This document shows positions 8,566 through 17,909 of a DNA stretch of 64,000 nucleotides, in pieces. The translations under genes were made by a program, and so were the position numbers. The notes beneath the pieces are model-generated. The model searched no databases, was not told where the DNA came from, and worked only from the letters and a program-made list of their open reading frames with translations. How positions within the stretch are numbered: the stretch's first letter is position 1; every line of letters starts with the position of its first letter. This DNA is from an uncultured Luminiphilus sp. (GTDB lineage Bacteria > Pseudomonadota > Gammaproteobacteria > Pseudomonadales > Halieaceae), in NCBI GenBank assembly GCA_938091995.1, contig CALKNZ010000024.1:16395-80394 (forward strand). The letters run 5' to 3'.

Positions 8566-9678
8566 TCAGCTAGACCAGTCGTCATTAACTACCCGAAATT
8601 GTCTAGCACCATCAGGAGCAAGAATGGCGGCCGATTCGACCTCGTCGCTGTAGGAAGCAGGTAAATATCCAAGCCCGATGTTGCAGCATAGCCGGGGTGA
8701 ATAAACGGCACTCGTAACCGTGCCTAAGTATTCACCAGACGCCCCTTGAATCTTGTACACAGTGCGTGGATTAGCAATAGGTGGCCCCTCGATGACAAGC
8801 TTCACCAGGCGGTTCTTAACCCCTTCTTCGGCAATAGCTTCTAAAGCATCGCGCCCCAAATAATCCGCAGACTTTCCCAGTTTAAAAAAGCGATCGAGAC
8901 CCGCCTCTAAAGGATTATTGGCCAGGGTCATGTCATTGCCATAAGACAGCAAGCCACTTTCGATCCGCTCAATGAGATTGGGGCAGCCTGCCCTCACCTG
9001 CAAATCCTCTCCCGCGGCAGCCAGCGTATCCCAAAGCGATATGCCGGCATCGGGCTCCTGTAAATAGATTTCATAGCCTCCCTGGCCACTCCAACCCGTG
9101 CGCGCCACGACCACGGGTGTGCCGGCAATCTCTGTTTCTACAAAACGAAAAAACTTCAGGTCTCGAATCGACTCACCCAGAACACGACTCAACAGGTCTG
9201 CAGATTTTGGCCCCTGAATAGACATGGGAAAGACATCGGGATCAAAGACACGCACATCGAAACCTTTACCTAAGGCCAACCCCTTGGCCCAAAGTAAAAC
9301 ATCAGAATCTGATAGTGAAATCCAAAAACGGTCTTCAGCTAGCTTTAAAATTAGGGGATCATTGATGATTCCTCCCGCCTCATCAATGAGCGGCGTGTAA
9401 ATACACTGCCCCACCTGGCAACGCGAAACGTCACGGGGCGTGAGGTACTCTACAAACTGCGCCGCGTCTGGGCCCTTTACTTCCACCTGTACTTGGCAGG
9501 CAACGTCCCATAACTGCACGTGCTCGCGCAGATGCCAATAATCGGCTTCAAGTGATTCGTAGCAAGTAGGTAACACTAAATGGTTGTAAACCGACGCTGA
9601 CTTTGAGCCCTCTAAGGAACGTAACTCAAACGGTGATACACGCAGGCGCCTAGAGAAAGAAATGACGGGAGCATTCAT
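8566..9678 (-). CDS. dmdA: DmdA-family dimethylsulfoniopropionate demethylase (GcvT-like)
   Basis: A 370-residue protein of the GcvT/aminomethyltransferase fold. From memory of the family, the blocks SRRLRVSPF, VYNHLVLP, DYWHLREHVQLWDVA, GQCIYTPLIDE, INDPLILKL, DSDVLLWAKG and GCPNLIERIESGLLSYGND are those of DmdA rather than of glycine-cleavage GcvT. DmdA moves a methyl group from dimethylsulfoniopropionate to tetrahydrofolate, giving methylmercaptopropionate. Several DmdA-like paralogs act on other substrates, so the substrate is probable, not proven. The downstream enzymes DmdB, DmdC and DmdD are not recognisable here. A symporter gene is divergent to it, which may supply the substrate. The ATG at 9678 has AAGAG about 9 bases upstream. 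Confidence 0.75.
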   Translation of the reverse strand: MNAPVISFSRRLRVSPFELRSLEGSKSASVYNHLVLPTCYESLEADYWHLREHVQLWDVACQVQVEVKGPDAAQFVEYLTPRDVSRCQVGQCIYTPLIDEAGGIINDPLILKLAEDRFWISLSDSDVLLWAKGLALGKGFDVRVFDPDVFPMSIQGPKSADLLSRVLGESIRDLKFFRFVETEIAGTPVVVARTGWSGQGGYEIYLQEPDAGISLWDTLAAAGEDLQVRAGCPNLIERIESGLLSYGNDMTLANNPLEAGLDRFFKLGKSADYLGRDALEAIAEEGVKNRLVKLVIEGPPIANPRTVYKIQGASGEYLGTVTSAVYSPRLCCNIGLGYLPASYSDEVESAAILAPDGARQFRVVNDDWSS

Positions 9679-10059
9679 AGACGTACTCTTTTTTATTATG
9701 TTGGGTCAGCGATAATTTTTTGTCAGCAGTCATTCGAAAATAGCACTGCAGATTGCGCGAATAATGCGCCGCCAGAGGACACTCTTGCAATAGGGCAAAG
9801 ACCCTTTAGATTTGGTAATTTTGCGGCATAATGGGGCAAGTCGTAATCACGGGCCGAGCTGGTAACCGCGGTACAAATCCCAAGGCAAACAGAAGGTCTC
9901 GTCGGTATCAAGCATTTACCTTCCTCAAACGACTGGAGTCACACCGTGCCTATGGCCTACGGACCGGGACGCCTAGCGGAAATTGAAAAAATCTTACAGG
10001 ATGCCCTTACCTATGATCGATGAGCGCTCCACCTGCCACTTGATTCTAGGGGTAACCTG
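9679..10059. promoter_or_regulatory. Divergent intergenic region of dmdA and symporter
   Basis: About 380 bases that must hold the promoters of both divergent genes. The part near dmdA is AT-rich. The right half contains an open frame that looks coding (separate entry, 9847-10023). I could not assign a convincing -35/-10 pair or an operator palindrome. Confidence 0.5.
9847..10023 (+). other. Short open frame with coding character, possible gene remnant or small peptide
   Basis: The frame is open from just after a TAA at 9844-9846 to a TGA at 10021-10023 (58 codons). Its translation contains GLVGIKHLPSSNDW and then MAYGPGRLAEIEKILQDA, which look like the end of a normal globular protein. There is no ATG at its head. 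The only plausible start is GTG 9946, with GGAG 7 bases upstream, giving a 25-residue peptide. It lies 36 bases before the symporter start. It may be the C-terminal remnant of a deleted gene or a small leader peptide; I do not recognise the family. Confidence 0.3.
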
Positions 10060-11787
10060 ATGGATAGCTTCGCTCTAACCATGATACTCAGTGTCATGGT
10101 TTATTTAGGCACCGGATGGTACGCGGGGCGTAAGGTACGACATCTCGACGATTACTTTGTCGCGGGTCGCAACGCCCCCACCTTACTCATACTCGGCACT
10201 TTAATTGCAAGCTTCATGAGCACCAATGGGTTTATTGGCGAAGCCGGCATGTCCTACAGTGGGCACGGCCCACTCATTATTATTATGACCGCCGTCAATT
10301 GCCTGGGCTATGTCATGGGTGCCCTATTTTTTGGTCGCTACCTGCGCCGAAGTCGAGCGCTGACGGTTCCCGCTTTTTTTGGTGCGCGCTTCCAGAGTCG
10401 ACGCATCCAATCGTTGGCGGGACTTTCCATTGTCGTTGGACTCAGCGGCTATTTACTTGCCGTCACATGGGGCGTTGCATTGGTCATCATGCAAATGACC
10501 AACCTCTCAGAGCCCGTCGCCATTATTTTAGTATGGAGCAGTTATACGCTGTTCACTCTTTACTCAGGCTCTAAGGGTGTCATTTTGACGGATACCCTGA
10601 TGTTCGTGCTATTTACATCGATCGCCATCGTCGCACTTTCATACCTTGTCAGTGCCAACGGCGGTTGGTTTGCCAGTATCGAAGCATTGGCCCTTTTCGA
10701 AACCAAACCCGATATCATTGCCTGGCACGGTGTCGTGGGGCCTGAAACAAACTGGGAAACACCGGGCGAAGCGCTACTCTGGGCACTAATTTTAGGCGTT
10801 GCATGGGGCGTTGTCGTCGCCGTTAGTCCCTGGCAGTCCAGTCGCTATCTGATGGCCAGAAACGAGCATGTGGTGATTCGTTCAGCCTGTGGTGCGGCCA
10901 TTACCATGTTGCTGCTGTATTTGGTAACCACTTTTTGTGCAGCCATTGTTAACCTTAGCGACCCCAACATAGAACCTGCAGAAAGCGTCATTATTTGGGC
11001 CGCAATGAATCAAGTTCCCACGCTGGTCGGTGCCCTGCTGGTGTGTGGTATTTTGGCCGCAGGTTTATCCTCGGCATCGACGTTTTTGTCTTTGGTTGGC
11101 TTTAGCATTAGCAACGACGTACTGAAGTTGCCAAAGAACACCAAAGTCCAGCTACGGGTCACTCGTATTACTATGCTGCTGGTTGGATTGGTCGTTATTA
11201 CCCTAGCCTTGACCTTACCCAGCAATATTTTTTGGATAACTTACTTTGCAGGACCTCTATTTGCCTCATCATGGGGTGCGGTTGCCTTCATGAGTATTTG
11301 GAGTTCGAAAATCACCGAAGCCGGAGCCTTCTGGGGTATGACCGCAGGGTTTACCGTTAATGTCGTCATGAATCTTTTATCGCTGAATGACCTAGTCAGC
11401 TGGCCCGTCTTTTGCGATCCGATTTTAGTCGGTGCCTGCGCCAGCTTCATGAGTGTTGTTCTCGTCTCCAGCTTTGGAGAAGTGTCCTCCGAAGAGGCCC
11501 AATACCGAAAGGCCCTTCATGAGGTGCCCGCTGGTGAACACGATGACCATCAAATCCGTCAAACACTAGTCTGGCCCGCCAGCATGATACTCGTGGGGAT
11601 GACCACTATCGGCATGCTTTACTTTTTTTACGCGCAGCCGTACCTACAGGCACAGCAAACTCAGGAATTGGCTCCCACCATGATGAGTGGTGAAACGGTT
11701 CTGGCGCTCAGCTATGGACTGCCACTAATTATTGGCGGCGTTCTTGTTTGGCAAGCGGTTAGACGATTTTACGGAAAAGCCCGTTAA
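10060..11787 (+). CDS. Sodium:solute symporter (SSS) family transporter
   Basis: A 575-residue polytopic protein with about 13 hydrophobic segments. The N-terminal part (GTGWYAGRKVRHLDDYFVAGRN) is the SSS hallmark at the end of the first helix, and ASFMSTNGFIGEAG matches the Na+-coupling region. The C-terminal hydrophilic loop plus a final helix pair is normal for the family. SSS proteins import organic solutes such as proline, sugars, carboxylates or betaines with Na+. The ligand is not visible, but the divergent DmdA-family gene makes a methylated osmolyte a reasonable guess. The ATG has AGGGG 8 bases upstream. Confidence 0.9.
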   Translation: MDSFALTMILSVMVYLGTGWYAGRKVRHLDDYFVAGRNAPTLLILGTLIASFMSTNGFIGEAGMSYSGHGPLIIIMTAVNCLGYVMGALFFGRYLRRSRALTVPAFFGARFQSRRIQSLAGLSIVVGLSGYLLAVTWGVALVIMQMTNLSEPVAIILVWSSYTLFTLYSGSKGVILTDTLMFVLFTSIAIVALSYLVSANGGWFASIEALALFETKPDIIAWHGVVGPETNWETPGEALLWALILGVAWGVVVAVSPWQSSRYLMARNEHVVIRSACGAAITMLLLYLVTTFCAAIVNLSDPNIEPAESVIIWAAMNQVPTLVGALLVCGILAAGLSSASTFLSLVGFSISNDVLKLPKNTKVQLRVTRITMLLVGLVVITLALTLPSNIFWITYFAGPLFASSWGAVAFMSIWSSKITEAGAFWGMTAGFTVNVVMNLLSLNDLVSWPVFCDPILVGACASFMSVVLVSSFGEVSSEEAQYRKALHEVPAGEHDDHQIRQTLVWPASMILVGMTTIGMLYFFYAQPYLQAQQTQELAPTMMSGETVLALSYGLPLIIGGVLVWQAVRRFYGKAR

Positions 11788-11926
11788 CAGGGACATGCAC
11801 AAAAAGCTGTGTTCACGGCCCTTATTGAAAAGCGCCTTGTCGCATAAACCCAATGATGGCTAAGAGTCATTACAATGGCGGCACACTAACGTGGTCTACG
11901 CACAGGTCGCGACCTGCCGACGCCGC

Positions 11927-12763
11927 TCAGGCCTCGGCGACCGACTTGGCGTTCCTGGGAATGTGGATATCCATTTGTGGGTAAGGGATCGACAAGCCCT
12001 GAGCATCAAATTCAAGCTTAACTTTTTCGGTAACATCCCACAGGACTGGCCAGTAATCGGCATTTTTAACCCAGGGCCTGACGATAAAATTCACCGAAAA
12101 ATCCGCCAATTCTGAAACAGCAATTACAGGCTCAGGCTCAGACAAAACACGGTCGTCTGCTAAAACAATCCCGCGGAGGATCTCCTTTGCTTTTTTGAGG
12201 TCGTCACTGTAATCAACCCCAAAAACCATATCGATTCGACGTGTACTGCGCGTTGAGTAATTGGTGATGATGCCGCCGTAGATAACTCCATTGGGAATGA
12301 TCAGTTCGCGATTATCTCCGGTTCGCAAAACTGAACTAAATATTCCAATATTTTCGACGACGCCCGCGACCCCTGCCAATTCAACAAAATCTCCGGCCTT
12401 GAAAGGACGGAAGACAATTAACATAACCCCAGCAGCAAAGTTTTGCAGGGAATTTTGTAACGCCAAACCCACTGCAAGGCCGGCCGCACCCAACAAGGCA
12501 ATCAATGAGGTGGTATCGATTCCCAGTTGATTCAGAGCTGCGATGACCACGAACAACAACAATATGGTTTTGGTAATAGACGTGACAAAACCAATGAGGA
12601 TGTCGTCCATTTTTGACTTTGTGAGGAGCTTTACAACGAGGTTAGTCAATGCACTAGCGAGCCATTTTCCGACCATAAAAATGATAATCGCGAGGGCAAT
12701 ATTAGCCGCATAGGGCACAATGAATGCGTCAATGAGATCCTTAATATTCAGTTCCTCGAACAT
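11927..12763 (-). CDS. MscS-family small-conductance mechanosensitive channel
   Basis: A 278-residue protein of MscS (E. coli YggB) size. Three N-terminal hydrophobic helices are followed by the pore-lining Gly/Ala-rich TM3 (LLGAAGLAVGLALQNSLQNFAAG) and the cytoplasmic beta domain starting FRPFKAGDFVELAGVAGVVE. It opens under membrane tension to release solutes during hypo-osmotic shock. The start is set at 12763 since AAAGGTGA lies just upstream; the distal 12802 start adds residues outside the family N-terminus. The osmotic role fits loosely with a symporter for possible osmolytes next door, but there is no operon link because the two genes converge. Confidence 0.94.
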   Translation of the reverse strand: MFEELNIKDLIDAFIVPYAANIALAIIIFMVGKWLASALTNLVVKLLTKSKMDDILIGFVTSITKTILLLFVVIAALNQLGIDTTSLIALLGAAGLAVGLALQNSLQNFAAGVMLIVFRPFKAGDFVELAGVAGVVENIGIFSSVLRTGDNRELIIPNGVIYGGIITNYSTRSTRRIDMVFGVDYSDDLKKAKEILRGIVLADDRVLSEPEPVIAVSELADFSVNFIVRPWVKNADYWPVLWDVTEKVKLEFDAQGLSIPYPQMDIHIPRNAKSVAEA

Positions 12764-12823
12764 ATAGTCACCTTTGCGTAGGCCATTTCCACTAGTGGGC
12801 ATGTAAGCTGATAGCGTGTCAAT

Positions 12824-12869
12824 ACTTCAGCACAACTTCAGCACAACTTCAGCACAACAATGGTTGTGC
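12824..12869. repeat. Three direct 11-base repeats followed by a hairpin
   Basis: ACTTCAGCACA occurs three times without a mismatch (12824-12834, 12835-12845, 12846-12856). The last copy runs into a perfect inverted repeat, GCACAAC (12852-12858), loop AATG, GTTGTGC (12863-12869). The block lies upstream of the MscS gene. There is no T-run on either side, so it is not an obvious terminator. The repeat number may vary between strains. Confidence 0.75.
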
Positions 12870-12983
12870 CCTGGTCTCGTCCCACTGAACGCCCACAGTG
12901 GCCGGCAGTGCCGACCACATTCACGTTCAGCTCTGCGGCCATAGTTTCCCTAAAATAATTCTAAGGCGGCAAGCCTGCCGGCA

Positions 12984-13361
12984 TTAAACCCTCACTAATG
13001 CGCAGATCTTATTGCCCGAGGGATCACGTAAATACGCCAAGTACAACGGACCCATACCACCTTCACGGACCCCTGGGGGTTCTTCGCAGGTTATGCCACC
13101 ACTCACCAAGCCCGCAGCATGCCACGCGTCTGCAGCTTCCGTGGTTGCTGCAGCAAAGCCAATAGTGGAGCCATTGCCGTGTCCTGCGGGGTTGCCGTCG
13201 ATGGGCTTGCTCAGCGCAAAAATTCCCGTATCCGTCATATAAAAAACGCGACCCTTCTCATCCATAACACCGGGGCCGTGTCCTAAAGCTCCCAAAGTTG
13301 CATCATAAAACGCCTTGGACGCTTCGATATCATTGGCACCGATCATAATGTGGCTAAACAT
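12984..13361 (-). CDS. VOC (glyoxalase-like) family protein
   Basis: A 125-residue single-domain VOC protein. It opens MFSHIMIGANDIEASKAFYD, the usual first metal-ligand His strand, and closes with YLRDPSGNKICALV. The family includes lactoylglutathione-lyase-like and resistance proteins; here the usual second-half Glu is replaced by a Cys-Ala segment, so metal chemistry is uncertain. AAAGGA sits 7 bases before the ATG. It stands alone between the MscS gene and the S9 peptidase, and its function is unassigned. Confidence 0.85.
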   Translation of the reverse strand: MFSHIMIGANDIEASKAFYDATLGALGHGPGVMDEKGRVFYMTDTGIFALSKPIDGNPAGHGNGSTIGFAAATTEAADAWHAAGLVSGGITCEEPPGVREGGMGPLYLAYLRDPSGNKICALVRV

Positions 13362-13497
13362 AACGCTATCCTTTTACATTGACTGCTAAGTGAGGCTTTT
13401 CCACGTAAAACTGTTGGGGATTACACGTGCAAGCGATCGTAAAGGGAACGTCCAACCTTGTCACACTCTTTGTTTAAAAAAGCATACCGTCGCGACA

Positions 13498-15867
13498 TTA
13501 ATGTGGCTCTCCCAACTCTGACTCAAATAATTTGAGAATACGTCGGTACTGATCCAACCAGCTTTCGGGATGAACGTAGCCATGTGGCTCGAGGGGATAC
13601 GATGCCAGCTCCCAATGCTCTTTTTCAAGTTCGATAAGCCGCTGAACCAGACGCACTGAATCTTTGTAGAACACATTGTCATCTAGCATGCCGTGACTGA
13701 TCAGCAAGGCGCCTTCAAAGCCCTCAACAAATTCAATAGGAGAGCTACGATGGTGGGCCTCGGGATCGACCTCAGGCGTGTTGAGAATATTGGCCGTATA
13801 AGAGTCGTTGTAATGGCGCCAGTCGGTGACCGGGCGTAGAGCCGCACCTGCAGCAAATACGTCGGGGGCATTAAATAAAGCCATAAAAGCCATAAATCCA
13901 CCATAAGACCCGCCATAAACACCAACCCGATCGGGGTCTCCGCTGTGATTTTCAACCAGCCATTGCACCCCGTCTATAAGGTCTTCCAATTCCGGCGTTC
14001 CCATCTGCCGGTAAATCGCCGTTCGCCAGTCACGTCCATAACCGCGACTGGCGCGGTAATCCATATCTAAAACATGATAGCCACGTTCAGTCAGCAGGTT
14101 GTGGAACATTTGCTCCCGAAAGTAATAGGGAAATTTATGGTGCGTATTTTGGGTGTAGCCTGCGCCATGGACGAACATCACGATGGGACGCAAGCCCTCA
14201 AAACCGCCCTGTGCGGGATAAAACTTGGACCAAATAGGCTTTTCAACGCCATGCCCTGACGGGATGGGTACAAATTCGGGTTTCTGCCAATGCATGGTGG
14301 CATAAGCCTCATTAACAGTATCGGTCCCTAGCTTGAGACTACCCGTTGCCAAATCTAAAACAATAGACTGGGTAGGCCGATAACTTTCAGAGAACAGCAG
14401 CAACGCCTGTTCCCCGTTCGGGTGCAGAGCAAACGCCTCTACACCCTTAAGATCGGTTAACCGTGTCATTGTTTTGGTGGGAATATGCAATCGATACAGG
14501 TCGTACTCGGTAGGATGGGCACGGTTACTCAGCACCAGCGCTGACGCCCCATCAGGCAACCAAGCGACATCGGTGACTTCGAACTCTCCTTGAGTGTATT
14601 GCACCACACTACCGTTCGGTTGAGTGGTATACAGATGACTGTACCCAGAGGCTTCCGATAACCACCAAATCTGATTGTTACCCGGAATCCACCCGACATC
14701 GTTGAATTGCCAGTTTATCCAAGCCGAATCATGCAGGTGTTCTACTAAGGTCAGCTCCTGAGTTTCTGCCGTTAGCCGTAAGGTCCATCGATCCTTATTG
14801 TCAATGGCGTGCACCTGTATCAACGCATCAGCACCGTGATCGTTCCAAATCAGCCGCTCAAAGCTCACTGGGCGCAGATTTTCTGCATCGTAGACAGGCA
14901 GATCTTGAGCACGCTTAAGCTCAGCCAACGGATCCGAATCAATGCCAGGAAGCTCCGTCATGCTCAAGTCAAACCGCTGCCGTTCTTTTAAGTCTAAAAG
15001 CCAAAGTGACTGAGGCGCGGGTGACTCTCGACCCACCAAACGTCGAACGTCTTCAACATCGACATATCCAGAACGGGTCACATAGTGGGGCATTTTATCG
15101 GCTTGATTGTTATCTGCATTCGCTGAACGCACTGCCGCTAACAGCCAGCGTCCATTGGGGGACAACATGCTATCAACCAACTGATAGTTGGCCCCTAGAT
15201 ACCATGGATTCGTCCCAAATCCCCCAGACTTTTCCTGCTGCACTTTGGCCTCAAACTGCTCCTGCTGTGCACGCCGTTCACGCTCGAGGGTAGTAAATAA
15301 TCGAAGTTGCTCCTGGGCCAATACGTCGTCTGGAATCTTGTGCGGAGACTCCTCGAACACCAAGGGCGTTAAGACCCTAGCGCTACCGCTGTCCAGATCG
15401 ATTTGCCACCATCGTTGAGCAACCAAAAAAAACACCGTATTTCCCGCGGGCGAAAATTGAGGACGACTCACAGGCTCGGTTCCCGAGAACAACACTCGGT
15501 GGGCGTTAGTTTTCAGATCGCGCAGCACCAACGTGCCTTCTCGAACACTGACCGCCAATCCAGTCTGCTTATGAACCGTAGGGTTTGGACCATCGCTATG
15601 GACACCTTGCGATGCTGACACAGTTACAGGAGCCCCGGGGGCGTCTGTCATCGCAAAGGTATCTCGCAGGGTACTGCCCTGCCGTTTTGTACGATAAAAA
15701 TAACCACCATCATCCAGCTGCCACCAGGCAGCCTCTACGGGCGGTCCGATCCAATCAGGATCTGCCATGATGGTTTTGAGATCAGTGGCGTTCCCTGTTA
15801 CCGCTGCACCGAGAATGAGGACAGACAAAAATGCGGCAACTGACCGCTGATATTTGATGAACTTCAT
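13498..15867 (-). CDS. Secreted prolyl oligopeptidase/dipeptidyl peptidase IV-like S9 peptidase
   Basis: A 789-residue protein with an N-terminal signal peptide (hydrophobic core AAFLSVLILGAAVTG, cleavage near GNAT), a beta-propeller-like middle part and a C-terminal alpha/beta hydrolase domain. The catalytic triad is visible: Ser in GVYGGSYGGFMA, Asp in HGMLDDNVFY and His in PLEPHGYVHP. S9 enzymes of this type trim dipeptides or short peptides, often after proline, in the periplasm. The start is set at ATG 15867, with AAAGAGA upstream; a TTG at 15885 would add six residues. It is divergent from the D-aminoacylase-like gene, also exported, so both may serve peptide scavenging (inference). Confidence 0.93.
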   Translation of the reverse strand: MKFIKYQRSVAAFLSVLILGAAVTGNATDLKTIMADPDWIGPPVEAAWWQLDDGGYFYRTKRQGSTLRDTFAMTDAPGAPVTVSASQGVHSDGPNPTVHKQTGLAVSVREGTLVLRDLKTNAHRVLFSGTEPVSRPQFSPAGNTVFFLVAQRWWQIDLDSGSARVLTPLVFEESPHKIPDDVLAQEQLRLFTTLERERRAQQEQFEAKVQQEKSGGFGTNPWYLGANYQLVDSMLSPNGRWLLAAVRSANADNNQADKMPHYVTRSGYVDVEDVRRLVGRESPAPQSLWLLDLKERQRFDLSMTELPGIDSDPLAELKRAQDLPVYDAENLRPVSFERLIWNDHGADALIQVHAIDNKDRWTLRLTAETQELTLVEHLHDSAWINWQFNDVGWIPGNNQIWWLSEASGYSHLYTTQPNGSVVQYTQGEFEVTDVAWLPDGASALVLSNRAHPTEYDLYRLHIPTKTMTRLTDLKGVEAFALHPNGEQALLLFSESYRPTQSIVLDLATGSLKLGTDTVNEAYATMHWQKPEFVPIPSGHGVEKPIWSKFYPAQGGFEGLRPIVMFVHGAGYTQNTHHKFPYYFREQMFHNLLTERGYHVLDMDYRASRGYGRDWRTAIYRQMGTPELEDLIDGVQWLVENHSGDPDRVGVYGGSYGGFMAFMALFNAPDVFAAGAALRPVTDWRHYNDSYTANILNTPEVDPEAHHRSSPIEFVEGFEGALLISHGMLDDNVFYKDSVRLVQRLIELEKEHWELASYPLEPHGYVHPESWLDQYRRILKLFESELGEPH

Positions 15868-16146
15868 AGCTGCATTCTCTTTCAAAAAATCGGCGCTACT
15901 CGCCAGCCAAGGCTAATAGTGTGGTCTAGTCTCTCACGGCAAATTAGTAACCGCGATGGTTTCCCACTATCTGGCCGAGCTTGAATGTGTCGAGACAACC
16001 AAAAAAGTTTTAGCATTTTTTCACTAGAGTTGTCTAAAAACATGCTATCAAGCTTGACACCTCTAAGGAGAAACAATATCTCTTATCCCCTGTCGCCTAC
16101 CAAGATGCTAAGTTAACGCCAACCTACGCACGTAAAGGCAGAACCA

Positions 16147-17841
16147 ATGAGGCAACTTACAACGCTGTTTAGAGCAGCAGCTATTTTCCTTGGGCTTACC
16201 GTCTGCAATGCCTTTAGCAGCGAAACTTCGCGCCATTTTGATACATTGATTCGTGGTGGAACGCTTTATGACGGATCAGGCAGCACGCCCTATATTGGGG
16301 ATCTTGGAATCACCGGTGACCGTATTGTCGCGCTAGGCGATCTGAATAATGCGACGGCTGACAACCTGATCAACGCCCAAGGCAAAGCCGTGAGCCCGGG
16401 GTTTATCAATATGATCGGCTGGGGCGTTACCAGTCTCATCGCCGACGGTCGAGGCCTCAGCGATATTACTCAAGGCATTACTCTGGAAGTCTTTGGCGAA
16501 GGCAATTCCATGGGACCTCTTAGTCAAGACATGAAGACTGATTTTCCTAAATATTGGGGTGAGATAGCGCCTCAATGGACCTCACTGGGAGAATACTTGG
16601 AATTTCTGGAAGTAAAGGGGGTCGCACCGAATGTCGCGTCTTTTATTGGCGCAACCACACCTCGAATACACGTATTGGGGCAGGACGATGTCGATCCAAC
16701 ACCGGAACAACTCAAGCGCATGCAGGAGTTGGTGCGAGAAGCCATGCGGGAAGGTGCCGTTGGGGTGGCCTCATCGTTGATTTATACGCCCGCGAGCTTT
16801 GCCGAAACCGATGAGTTGATCGCCTTGGCCAAAGCCGCTGCAGAATACGGCGGAATTTATGCCTCTCACCTTCGTAACGAGGGAAAACAAATTTTTAGCG
16901 CCCTTGATGAGCTGATTACAATTTCCAGAGAGGCTGCCATACCTGCAGAAATCTACCATATTAAAATTGCGCATCCGCCGTCATGGGACCGCTTCGATGA
17001 CGTCCTTGCTCGCATTGAAGTCGCACGCAGTGAAGGCCTAAAAATAACCGCCGACATGTACCCCTACCCCGCCGGCTCAACCGGGCTTGATGCCGTCATG
17101 CCGGCCTGGGTAAAAGCCGGAGGCATCGACGCATGGATTGCTCGAATGCAAGATCCTGATACCCGTCAGACTCTGGCTCAGCAAATGCGAGAAGACTCAG
17201 ATGAATGGGACAATCGCCTCGCGAGCGGCGGTGCGGAGACTGTCATGCTGGTGGAATTTCGAAATCCTGAGCTCAAACACCTGGCGGGAAAAACCCTTGC
17301 AGAGGTTGCCATCATGCGCAACCAAAGTCCTGAAGAGACCGCCATGGATTTGGTCATTGAGGATGGAACACGGGTGGGTGCCATGTACTTTAACCAATCA
17401 GAAAGCGTGGTACGAAAGGCCATCCAACAACCCTGGGTAAGCTTTTGTACCGACGCAGTTACCATAGCCGCCGAGGGCGATGCTCTGCTGAACCACAGGC
17501 ATCCCCGAACCTATGGAACGTTTCCCCGAGTACTTGGACATTACGTACGGGAATTAAATTTACTATCACTAGAGCAAGCCATTCACCGTGCCAGCGGTTT
17601 ACCCGCAACCAATCTGTCATTGCGCGATCGCGGTTTTCTCCGCGAGGGTTACTTTGCTGATGTGCTTGTGTTTGACCCGGACACCATTATCGATCAAGCA
17701 ACCTTTGAGCAGCCCCATCAATACGCCGTCGGCATGGAACAGGTGCTGATTAATGGTGTTGCCGTCATTGAGGACAGTGCAGCCACAGGCGCTACGCCGG
17801 GACGCGTCGTCAGAGGGCCGGGGTGGACCGGATGGCAATGA
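16147..17841 (+). CDS. D-aminoacylase-like amidohydrolase without the usual HxH metal motif
   Basis: A 564-residue exported protein (signal peptide with core AAAIFLGLTVCNAFS). The fold pattern is that of N-acyl-D-amino-acid deacylases: DTLIRGGTLYDGSG at the start, SHLRNEG and EIYHIKIAH in the barrel, CTDAVTIAAEG and RHPRTYGTFPRVLG near the end. However, the standard PGFIDxHxH strand reads SPGFINMIGWG, so both first histidines are missing. The usual Cys ligand region (GNCG) reads FGEG. The two later His residues and the late Asp remain. It may use a reduced metal site or have a different chemistry. I believe a subfamily with this change exists, which argues against sequencing error. AAAGG lies upstream of the ATG. 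Confidence 0.85.
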   Translation: MRQLTTLFRAAAIFLGLTVCNAFSSETSRHFDTLIRGGTLYDGSGSTPYIGDLGITGDRIVALGDLNNATADNLINAQGKAVSPGFINMIGWGVTSLIADGRGLSDITQGITLEVFGEGNSMGPLSQDMKTDFPKYWGEIAPQWTSLGEYLEFLEVKGVAPNVASFIGATTPRIHVLGQDDVDPTPEQLKRMQELVREAMREGAVGVASSLIYTPASFAETDELIALAKAAAEYGGIYASHLRNEGKQIFSALDELITISREAAIPAEIYHIKIAHPPSWDRFDDVLARIEVARSEGLKITADMYPYPAGSTGLDAVMPAWVKAGGIDAWIARMQDPDTRQTLAQQMREDSDEWDNRLASGGAETVMLVEFRNPELKHLAGKTLAEVAIMRNQSPEETAMDLVIEDGTRVGAMYFNQSESVVRKAIQQPWVSFCTDAVTIAAEGDALLNHRHPRTYGTFPRVLGHYVRELNLLSLEQAIHRASGLPATNLSLRDRGFLREGYFADVLVFDPDTIIDQATFEQPHQYAVGMEQVLINGVAVIEDSAATGATPGRVVRGPGWTGWQ

Positions 17842-17909
17842 CTCACTGCGCGCAGCCACCCGTGCCCTAGGTCGGTTACAATCACGGTTTTCGGTTAATC
17901 AGCGTCACT

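Noticed and set aside
9830..9985. ATG frame (MGQVVITGRAGNR) in the dmdA-symporter gap
   Set aside because: It overlaps the better coding-like frame at 9847-10023, is strongly Arg-rich downstream and has no ribosome binding site.
12824..12856. Direct repeats as a CRISPR-like array
   Set aside because: The units are contiguous 11-mers with no spacers and no cas genes nearby.
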